A DNA stretch of 6,897 nt from Comamonadaceae bacterium (lineage in GTDB: Bacteria > Pseudomonadota > Gammaproteobacteria > Burkholderiales > Burkholderiaceae_C), in the NCBI GenBank assembly GCA_947458305.1, contig CANGZO010000126.1:1-6897 (forward strand), in the 5' to 3' direction. The position numbers and the translations under genes were made by a program. Positions 1 through 5,094 of this stretch are shown here, in pieces. The notes beneath the pieces were generated by a model. That model was not told the DNA's origin. It worked only from the letters and a program-made list of their open reading frames with translations, and did not search any database. Position 1 is the stretch's first letter; every line of letters begins with the position of its first letter.

Positions 1-867
1 CTGGCTGGTCATGAGACCTGCGAGGTAACGGCTTTCGATGCGCATGGCGGTGTCAAAGTCCACCATCGCGCCTTCGACCATGGCGGCCAGCGCCGCTTCG
101 GGCGCGGGGTACAGACCGCGTGTTTTTTGTTTGAGCACGGCCGGGGCCACACTCAGCATGCCTGCGATCTTGGGGTTGCTCGGCGTGCCGCCGGGCATTT
201 TGTAATCCTTGCGGTCCCACAGGTGTTGAGCGGCTTCAGGCTGGCCTTGGGCTGCCGCGATGTGCGCCAATGCGCGGGGGCGCAGCTGGTCGTCGCTGGC
301 CACAATCTCGTGCACCAGACCGAGCTTTTGCGCTTCTTCGGGGCCAAAGAGTTTGCTCTCCAGCACATAAGGCTGCGCCGCCAGCAAGCCCAGCTGGCGC
401 GTCATTTTGGTGATGCCGCCAGCGCCGGGAATCAAACCCAGCGTCACTTCGGGCAGGCCAAACTGTGTTTTGGGGTTGGCCGTGGCGATACGGTGGTGGC
501 CGATCAAAGCCACTTCCCAGCCGCCGCCCAGCGCCGCGCCGTTGAGGCAGCTGACCACGGGCACGCCCAGCGTCTCGAGGGTGCGAAAGCTTTTCTTCAT
601 GTTTTCGATCTCGGCATAGACGCGCAAACCGTCAGAGGTTTGCGAGCGCATCACGCCCTTCAGGTCGGCCCCTGCAAAAAAGGTCGACTTGGCCGAGGCC
701 AAGATGACGCCCTTGATCTGGGCCTTGTCTTGCACGACTTGCGCCGCCGCTTGGGCCAGATCGGTCTGCCATTGCAGGCACATGGTGTTGACCGGCGAGC
801 CTTGCTCGTCAAAGGTGATGGTGGCAATGCCGTCCGCCAGTTCGTAGCGCAGTGTTTTCAAAATCAT
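1..867 (-). CDS. FadB/FadJ-type 3-hydroxyacyl-CoA dehydrogenase/enoyl-CoA hydratase, N-terminal part (partial)
   Basis: This is the first 289 codons of a multifunctional beta-oxidation enzyme; the gene runs off the left edge. The visible part is the crotonase (enoyl-CoA hydratase) domain, which adds water to trans-2-enoyl-CoA in the cytoplasm. Seen: oxyanion-hole segment TFFAGADLKGV (about 62-72), ALGGGWEVAL (112-121) with Glu118, and GLPEVTLGLIPGAGG (137-151) with Glu140. These glutamates match the two catalytic glutamates of FadB. The last residues, ESRYLAGLMTSQ, match the linker that leads into the NAD-binding Rossmann domain in this family. The missing 3-hydroxyacyl-CoA dehydrogenase domains (family total about 700 residues) should lie outside the window. 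The start ATG has an AGGGAGA Shine-Dalgarno 7 nt upstream and lies 16 nt after the thiolase stop, so the two are co-transcribed. From memory the segment YKMPGGTPSNPK (222-233) resembles the mycobacterial trifunctional-enzyme alpha chain. Confidence 0.93.
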   Translation of the reverse strand, partial: MILKTLRYELADGIATITFDEQGSPVNTMCLQWQTDLAQAAAQVVQDKAQIKGVILASAKSTFFAGADLKGVMRSQTSDGLRVYAEIENMKKSFRTLETLGVPVVSCLNGAALGGGWEVALIGHHRIATANPKTQFGLPEVTLGLIPGAGGITKMTRQLGLLAAQPYVLESKLFGPEEAQKLGLVHEIVASDDQLRPRALAHIAAAQGQPEAAQHLWDRKDYKMPGGTPSNPKIAGMLSVAPAVLKQKTRGLYPAPEAALAAMVEGAMVDFDTAMRIESRYLAGLMTSQ

Positions 868-883
868 TTTGGTGTCTCCCTGG

Positions 884-2089
884 TCAAACGCGTTCAACGA
901 TGGTGGCGATGCCCATGCCGCCGCCCACACACAAAGTGGCCAGGCCGTAGCGCAACTTGCGGCGGTGCAGCTCGTCGATCAGGATGCCCAAAATCATCGC
1001 GCCAGTGGCCCCGAGCGGGTGGCCCATGGCAATGGCACCGCCGTTCACATTCACTTTGTCGTGCGGCACACCCATCTCTTGCATGAACTTCATGGGCACG
1101 GCGGCAAAGGCTTCGTTCACCTCGAACAAATCGATCTGGTCAATCGTGAGGCCCGCCTTGGCCAGTGCCTTGCGGGCGGCGGGCATGGGGCCTGTGAGCA
1201 TGATGGTCGGGTCAGCGCCCGACAAGGCCACAGACACGATGCGCGCACGCGGCGTGAGGCCGTGGGTTTTGCCTGCGGCTTCCGAGCCGATCAGCACCGC
1301 CGCTGCACCGTCCACGATGCCCGACGAGTTGCCGGCGTGGTGCACATGGTGAATGCGTTCAACCTGTGGGTAGCGCTGCAAGGCCACGGCGTCAAAGCCC
1401 ATGACACCGAGTTGTTCAAACGAGGCCTTGAGGCCGCCCAGTGTTTCCACCGTGGTGCTGGGCTTGATGAATTCGTCTTGCGCCAAGATGACTTGGCCCA
1501 GCTTGTCTTTGACCGGCACCACCGAGCCATCGAAGTAACCCGCCGCACGCGCGGCCGTGGCGCGCTTTTGCGACTCGACCGCAAAGGCATCGACATCGTG
1601 ACGGCTGAAGCCACTCATGGTGGCGATCAAATCAGCGCCAATGCCTTGCGGCACAAACAGTGTGGCGCTGTTGGTTTCGGGGTCTTGCGCCCAAGCGCCG
1701 CCGTCCGAGCCAATCGGCACGCGGCTCATGCTCTCAACGCCGCCAGCGACGACCAGGTCTTCCCAGCCGCTGCGCACTTTCATGGCGGCCATGTTGACCG
1801 CCTCCAGGCCCGAAGCGCAAAAACGGTTGAGCTGCACGCCCGAGCAGCGCCAGTCCCAACCCGCAGCCAGCGCCGCCACTTTGGGGATGACCGAGCCTTG
1901 CTCGCCAATGGGCGAGACCACGCCCATCACCACATCGTCCACCGCAGCGGTGTCGAACTGGTTGCGGCTTTGCAGCTCGCGCAGCACGCCGCTCAAGAGA
2001 CTGATCGGCTTGACTTCGTGCAAGCTGCCGTCTTTTTTGCCTTTGCCACGCGGTGTGCGTATGGCGTCATAAACAAATGCTTCGCTCAT
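884..2089 (-). CDS. Acetyl-CoA C-acyltransferase (beta-oxidation thiolase)
   Basis: A 401-residue thiolase, full length for the family. It cleaves 3-ketoacyl-CoA with CoA to acetyl-CoA and a shortened acyl-CoA. The nucleophilic Cys91 is in LNRFCASGLEAVN (87-99). The other catalytic blocks are NEAFAA (325-330), GGAIAMGHPLGATG (350-363) with His357, and CVGGGMG (387-393) with Cys387. The N-terminus (EAFVYDAIRTPRGKGKKDGS) and the HHAGNSSGIVDGAA block resemble, from memory, FadA of the mycobacterial trifunctional enzyme more than Escherichia coli FadA. The start at 2089 is chosen because AGGAGA lies 5 nt upstream; the frame is open to an ATG at 2143, but those 18 residues lack a family match. It is the first gene of the minus-strand operon, followed by the hydratase/dehydrogenase after 16 nt. 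The partner order (thiolase, then alpha chain) supports an alpha2beta2 complex. Whether it prefers long or short acyl chains cannot be read from the sequence. Confidence 0.95.
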   Translation of the reverse strand: MSEAFVYDAIRTPRGKGKKDGSLHEVKPISLLSGVLRELQSRNQFDTAAVDDVVMGVVSPIGEQGSVIPKVAALAAGWDWRCSGVQLNRFCASGLEAVNMAAMKVRSGWEDLVVAGGVESMSRVPIGSDGGAWAQDPETNSATLFVPQGIGADLIATMSGFSRHDVDAFAVESQKRATAARAAGYFDGSVVPVKDKLGQVILAQDEFIKPSTTVETLGGLKASFEQLGVMGFDAVALQRYPQVERIHHVHHAGNSSGIVDGAAAVLIGSEAAGKTHGLTPRARIVSVALSGADPTIMLTGPMPAARKALAKAGLTIDQIDLFEVNEAFAAVPMKFMQEMGVPHDKVNVNGGAIAMGHPLGATGAMILGILIDELHRRKLRYGLATLCVGGGMGIATIVERV

Positions 2090-2164
2090 GAATGTCTCCT
2101 GGGGATCATCAAGGGGTTTGCCCTGTGGTGTGTGGTTCTGCATTCAGTATAGACTTTTACCAAG

Positions 2165-2175
2165 CAAACGCTTTG
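2165..2175. promoter_or_regulatory. Candidate operator palindrome next to -10 box
   Basis: CAAACGCTTTG is an inverted repeat with 4-bp arms (CAAA/TTTG) and a 3-nt centre. It directly abuts the candidate plus-strand -10 TATAAA and lies just upstream of the minus-strand -10. The position is ideal for a repressor acting on both promoters. The general shape recalls operators of TetR-type fatty-acid regulators such as PsrA, but the arms are short and chance occurrence is quite possible. Confidence 0.25.
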
Positions 2176-2201
2176 TATAAATCTTCAATCCTCAGTCCAA
2201 C

Positions 2202-2207
2202 AGGTGA
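2202..2207 (+). promoter_or_regulatory. Shine-Dalgarno deciding the acyl-CoA dehydrogenase start
   Basis: AGGTGA lies 5 nt before ATG 2213. An in-frame GTG at 2204 sits inside this ribosome binding site and is therefore an unlikely start. Confidence 0.6.
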
Positions 2208-2212
2208 CACCC

Positions 2213-3376
2213 ATGATCGAACGCACCCTTTTTTCCGCCGACCACGAAGCCTTTCGCGACAGCTTTCGCCGCTTCATGGACAAAGAAATCGCCCCCCACC
2301 ACGACGCTTGGGAAGAGCAGGGCTATGTGGACCGCGCCGTGTGGGACAAGGCCGGTGAAAACGGCTTTTTGTGCATGACCCTGCCCGAGGCCTATGGCGG
2401 CTCAGACGCTGACAAGCTGTATTCGGTGGTGCAGATGGAGGAACTTTCCCGCGCAGGCTTCACCGGCATTGGCTACGGCCTGCACAGCGAGATCGTCGCC
2501 CCTTACATCCTGCATTACGGCACCGAAGCCCAAAAGCAAAAATACCTGCCCAAACTGGCCAGCGGGGAGATGGTGGGTGCGATTGCCATGAGCGAACCCG
2601 CTGCAGGCTCTGACCTGCAAGGCGTCAAAACGACAGCGATGCTGCAGGCCGACGGCACTTACCTGATCAACGGCAGCAAGACCTTCATCACCAACGGCTG
2701 GCACGCCGATTTGGTGATCCTGGTGGCCAAGACCGACCCGGCGGCCGGCGCCAAAGGCACCAGCTTGTTTTTGATCGAGCGCGGCATGCCCGGCTTTGAA
2801 AAAGGCAAGCGCCTGAAGAAGTTGGGCCTCAAAGCGCAAGACACGTCAGAATTGTTTTTTGACAACGTGAAGGTGAGCGCTGACCAGCTGCTGGGCGGCA
2901 CGGCCATGCAGGGCAAGGGCTTCATTTGCCTGATGGAGCAGCTGCCTTGGGAGCGTCTGCAAATCGCCATTGGTGGTATTGCCGCCGCGCAAGCGGCCAT
3001 CGACTGGACAGTGCAGTACGTGAAAGACCGCAAGGTGTTTGGCCAGGCCGTGGGCAATTACCAAAACACCCGCTACACCCTGGCCGAGCTGCAGACCGAG
3101 GTGCAAGTGGCGCGTGTGTTTGTGGACAAGTGCTCTGAGCTGCTGCTGCAAGACAAGCTCGACACCGCGACGGCCAGCATGGCCAAGTACTGGTGCTCGG
3201 ACCTGCAATGCAAGGTGATGGACGAGTGTGTGCAGCTGCACGGCGGCTATGGCTACATGTGGGAATACCCGATCACCCGCGCCTATGCCGACGCCCGCGT
3301 GCAACGCATCTACGGCGGCACCAACGAGATCATGAAAGAAGTGATCTCGCGCAGCATGGGCTTGGCAGGGCGCTGA
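2213..3376 (+). CDS. Acyl-CoA dehydrogenase, long-chain/isovaleryl-type
   Basis: A complete 387-residue FAD-dependent acyl-CoA dehydrogenase. It makes trans-2-enoyl-CoA and passes electrons to electron-transfer flavoprotein. The N-terminal helical domain spans about 1-120. The FAD/substrate motif AIAMSEPAAGSDLQG (123-137) and FITNG (158-162) belong to the middle beta domain, and the C-terminal helical domain follows (about 235-387) with QLHGGYGYMWEYPI (341-354). The catalytic base appears to be Glu247 in the LPWERLQIA motif, the position used by long-chain acyl-CoA and isovaleryl-CoA dehydrogenases. The alternative site used by medium-chain enzymes is Gly here (RIYGGTNEI, 365-373). Start ATG 2213 is chosen by AGGTGA 5 nt upstream. 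The gene diverges from the thiolase/hydratase operon, with which it completes a beta-oxidation cycle. The actual chain length, or whether the substrate is branched, is not determinable by reading. Confidence 0.93.
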   Translation: MIERTLFSADHEAFRDSFRRFMDKEIAPHHDAWEEQGYVDRAVWDKAGENGFLCMTLPEAYGGSDADKLYSVVQMEELSRAGFTGIGYGLHSEIVAPYILHYGTEAQKQKYLPKLASGEMVGAIAMSEPAAGSDLQGVKTTAMLQADGTYLINGSKTFITNGWHADLVILVAKTDPAAGAKGTSLFLIERGMPGFEKGKRLKKLGLKAQDTSELFFDNVKVSADQLLGGTAMQGKGFICLMEQLPWERLQIAIGGIAAAQAAIDWTVQYVKDRKVFGQAVGNYQNTRYTLAELQTEVQVARVFVDKCSELLLQDKLDTATASMAKYWCSDLQCKVMDECVQLHGGYGYMWEYPITRAYADARVQRIYGGTNEIMKEVISRSMGLAGR

Positions 3377-3402
3377 GATTGATGGCACAGCGAACCTCCC
3401 CT

Positions 3403-3427
3403 GTAGGAGCCCACCCCTGTGGGCGAT
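3403..3427 (+). repeat. REP unit, left copy
   Basis: GTAG at 3403-3406 is followed by a perfect 6-bp hairpin, GCCCAC (3409-3414) and GTGGGC (3419-3424), with loop CCCT. It ends GAT. Confidence 0.75.
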
Positions 3428-3455
3428 TGACTTCGCAAAAGCGTGTGCCACGCCC

Positions 3456-3479
3456 ATCGCCCACGGGGTGGGCTCCTAC
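3456..3479 (-). repeat. REP unit, right copy (inverted)
   Basis: On the minus strand it begins GTAG at 3479-3476 and carries the same 6-bp stem, GCCCAC (3459-3464) and GTGGGC (3468-3473). The loop is 3 nt instead of 4. Its outer end lies 1 nt before the Shine-Dalgarno of the regulator gene. Confidence 0.75.
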
Positions 3480-3480
3480 C

Positions 3481-3486
3481 AAGGTG
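3481..3486 (+). promoter_or_regulatory. Shine-Dalgarno deciding the TetR start
   Basis: AAGGTG lies 7 nt before ATG 3494. It supports this start over the in-frame GTG at 3443, which would add 17 residues translated from the repeat element. Confidence 0.65.
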
Positions 3487-3493
3487 GGTGCAC

Positions 3494-4204
3494 ATGGCTG
3501 AGTTGGCCGAACCCAAACGCGCACGCGGTAGGCCTCGCAAAACCGAGGGCGAGCGCGACGATGGCAACCGCCGCCAGGCGCTCATCTCGGCTGCGGCGCA
3601 GCTGTTTCACCGCAAGGGCTACGACGCCACCAGCACCCGAGAAATCGCGGCACTTGTCGGCATGCAGCCGGGCTCGCCCTTCTACCACTTTGGCAACAAG
3701 CAAGACCTGTTGCTGGCGGTGATGGTGGAGGGCATGAAGCAGGCCAGCCAGCGCCAAGAAGCCGCCCGCGCGGGTCTGGCCGATGACCTGCCCCCACGCG
3801 ATCAATTGCGCGCACTGATCCGCAACCAGTTCGATGTGCTGCTGGGGCCCGACAGCGATTTCATCCCGGTGATGCTGTACGAGTGGCGGTCACTCAACGG
3901 CGAACAGCGCCAGACCATCACGCAAATCAAGGACGACTACGAAGCCGCCTGGACGCCTGTGCTGCAAGCGCTGCATGCCAGTGGGCAGTTGCAGGCTCCG
4001 GTGCAACTGGCTCGCTTGATGATTTTTGGCGCGCTCAACTGGGCGGTGCAGTGGTACCAAGCGCCTGCACCCCAAGCCAAATCAACACCCGTCAAACGTG
4101 CAACCAAAACAGCCCCCCCAACAACACAAATAAGTACCCCACGCGCATCGCTGGACGATTTGACCGATGCCGCCTTGGCCTTGTTTTTGAGAGACCCCAC
4201 ATGA
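3494..4204 (+). CDS. TetR/AcrR-family transcriptional regulator with AT-hook-like N-terminus
   Basis: A 236-residue one-component regulator. The helix-turn-helix domain covers about 27-75, with STREIAALVGMQPGSPFYHF (47-66) and NKQDLLLAV (68-76) typical of TetR. Residues 8-16 (KRARGRPRK) contain an RGRP core like an AT-hook, which may add minor-groove contacts. The C-terminal ligand domain includes GALNWAVQWYQ (179-189), a pattern seen in TetR proteins that sense acyl-CoA thioesters (KstR2-like, from memory). About 30 residues of low-complexity Pro/Thr/Lys sequence (190-219) separate this from the final helix SLDDLTDAALALFL; relatives usually have a short link there. This looks like an inserted disordered loop. 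The stop overlaps the next start (ATGA), so regulator and enzymes are translationally coupled. It probably represses its own operon with an acyl-CoA as inducer; the ligand and operator are unknown. Confidence 0.92.
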   Translation: MAELAEPKRARGRPRKTEGERDDGNRRQALISAAAQLFHRKGYDATSTREIAALVGMQPGSPFYHFGNKQDLLLAVMVEGMKQASQRQEAARAGLADDLPPRDQLRALIRNQFDVLLGPDSDFIPVMLYEWRSLNGEQRQTITQIKDDYEAAWTPVLQALHASGQLQAPVQLARLMIFGALNWAVQWYQAPAPQAKSTPVKRATKTAPPTTQISTPRASLDDLTDAALALFLRDPT

Positions 4205-5094
4205 CAACACCACCGCCCTACCGCTCTGTATTTGCACCCGGGCTCCTTAAGGACCAAGTCATCTTGGTCACCGGCGGCGGCTCGGGCATTGGCCGCTGCA
4301 CCGCACACGAGCTGGCCAGCCTGGGCGCGCATGTGGTGCTGGTGGGCCGTAACCCCGAAAAGCTCGCCAACACCGCACAAGAGATCGTGAGTGATGGCGG
4401 CCAAGCCAGTTGGCACAGCTGCGACATCCGGCGCGAGGACGATGTGAAAGCCATGGTCGGGCAGGTGGTGCAGCAGCACGGGCGCATTCACGGCTTGGTC
4501 AACAACGCGGGCGGGCAATACATCACGCCCCTGGCCAAGACCAGCGCCAAAGGCTGGCAAGCCGTCATCGACACCAACCTCACGGGCGGCTTTTTGGTGG
4601 CGCGTGAGTGCTTCAACCAGAGCATGAACACACACGGCGGCGCGGTGGTCAACATCGTGGCCGACATGTGGGGCTCGATGCCGGGTATGGGCCACAGCGG
4701 CGCAGCGCGCGCGGGCATGGTCAGTTTCACCGAAACCGCAGCGCTCGAATGGGCCGCACAAGGTGTGCGCGTGAACGCCGTGGCCCCGGGCTACATCGCC
4801 AGCAGCGGCATGGACCATTACCCGCCCGAGGCGGGCCCGATGTTGCGGGAGATGCGCAACACGGTGCCGCAAGGCCGCTTTGGCACCGAGGCTGAGACTT
4901 CGGCTGCGATTGTGTTTTTACTGTCTCCGGCGGCCAGCTTCATCAGCGGCACGGTGCTGCGTGTGGACGGTGCCCGCCCTCAAATGCGCATGGGCTGGCA
5001 GCAAGGTGTGGCCCAAGCCGATGTGCAAACACGCGATGCGGTCAAACCGTTTAACGGCTTTCACCGCGCCGTCATACCCAAGGTATTCCAATGA
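4201..5094 (+). CDS. SDR-family oxidoreductase, PECR/2,4-dienoyl-CoA reductase-like (Atu-type SDR candidate)
   Basis: A 297-residue NAD(P)-dependent short-chain dehydrogenase/reductase. The Rossmann motif TGGGSGIGR is at 24-32, VGR (48-50) is near the cofactor-selecting region, and NNAGG (101-105) and VNAVAPGYI (191-199) are family blocks. The usual Tyr-x-x-x-Lys is absent. The aligned stretch reads GHSGAARAGM (164-173), which matches from memory the HSGAARAG stretch of peroxisomal trans-2-enoyl-CoA reductase (PECR). LLSPAASFISG (240-250) also fits that group. A C-terminal tail of about 35 residues extends beyond the classical fold. Possible roles are reduction of an enoyl- or dienoyl-CoA, or an alcohol/aldehyde step like the SDRs AtuB/AtuG of terpene utilisation. 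ATG 4201 overlaps the tetR stop by 4 nt, and its stop overlaps the carboxyltransferase start in the same way. The frame is open upstream to 3883, but that part is inside tetR. Confidence 0.88.
   Translation: MTTPPPYRSVFAPGLLKDQVILVTGGGSGIGRCTAHELASLGAHVVLVGRNPEKLANTAQEIVSDGGQASWHSCDIRREDDVKAMVGQVVQQHGRIHGLVNNAGGQYITPLAKTSAKGWQAVIDTNLTGGFLVARECFNQSMNTHGGAVVNIVADMWGSMPGMGHSGAARAGMVSFTETAALEWAAQGVRVNAVAPGYIASSGMDHYPPEAGPMLREMRNTVPQGRFGTEAETSAAIVFLLSPAASFISGTVLRVDGARPQMRMGWQQGVAQADVQTRDAVKPFNGFHRAVIPKVFQ

Larger units (their letters stand above)
2090..2212. promoter_or_regulatory. Divergent control region between thiolase operon and acyl-CoA dehydrogenase gene
   Basis: This 123-nt non-coding stretch lies between two divergent starts and is clearly more A/T-rich in its middle (about 2140-2190) than the surrounding coding DNA. 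On the plus strand TATAAA (2176-2181) is a good -10 candidate, but no convincing -35 lies at 16-18 nt. On the minus strand TATACT (2151 down to 2146) is a good -10 candidate, again with a poor -35. Weak -35 boxes would suit activator dependence or repressor control. The divergent layout suggests that both arms respond to the same acyl-CoA signal. Promoter calls are by eye only. Confidence 0.5.
3403..3479. repeat. REPIN: two inverted GTAG-type REP sequences
   Basis: Two near-identical units of 25 nt (3403-3427) and 24 nt (3456-3479) face each other across a 28-nt spacer. The reverse complement of the right unit equals the left unit except for one missing T in the loop. Each unit starts, in its own orientation, with the GTAG tetranucleotide typical of REP sequences and folds into its own hairpin. 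The whole element could also fold as one long stem of about 24 bp. The spacer holds a further small hairpin (GCGTG/CACGC, 3441-3453). The element occupies most of the 117-nt gap between the dehydrogenase and tetR genes. It could stabilise or terminate the upstream transcript, but no T-run follows it. REPINs are multicopy elements mobilised in trans by RAYT transposases; no such gene is in this window. Confidence 0.8.

Noticed and set aside
127..1086. Open plus-strand frame of 319 codons
   Set aside because: It is a shadow of the enoyl-CoA hydratase gene, which has both catalytic glutamates in the opposite strand, and it runs across the thiolase boundary.
2090..2143. Alternative upstream ATG (2143) for the thiolase adding 18 residues
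   Set aside because: The thiolase fold starts at SEAFVYDAIRTP, and AGGAGA stands 5 nt before the ATG at 2089.
869..2152. Long open frame of 427 codons on the plus strand opposite the thiolase
   Set aside because: It has no family features and is rich in His/Arg/Ala as expected from reading high-GC coding DNA backwards. The thiolase on the other strand has all catalytic motifs.
3403..3479. Rho-independent terminator after the acyl-CoA dehydrogenase
   Set aside because: The stem is long and G/C-rich but no run of T follows, and the two-unit structure with GTAG ends fits a REPIN better. A terminating effect remains possible.
3443..3493. Alternative GTG start for TetR adding 17 residues
   Set aside because: The extra codons come from the repeat element, and AAGGTG lies at the proper distance from ATG 3494.
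3883..4200. Upstream in-frame extension of the SDR by 106 codons
   Set aside because: It overlaps the tetR coding region, has no SDR similarity, and the ATGA overlap at 4201 gives a natural start.
4252..4269. Perfect 7-bp hairpin GACCAAG/CTTGGTC with TCAT loop early in the SDR gene
   Set aside because: It lies in codons for the conserved start of the Rossmann fold (KDQVILVTG), so protein constraint explains it; there is no sign of regulatory use.
3937..4872. Open minus-strand frame of 311 codons opposite tetR and the SDR gene
   Set aside because: It spans two real genes and shows no recognisable motif; codon bias is that of a reverse shadow.
5044..5057. Nested small palindromes (AAACCGTTT and CCGTTTAACGG) before the carboxyltransferase start
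   Set aside because: The arms are only 4-5 bp and encode the SDR tail; considered as a second operator copy, but similarity to the site at 2165 is limited to the CAAAC core.
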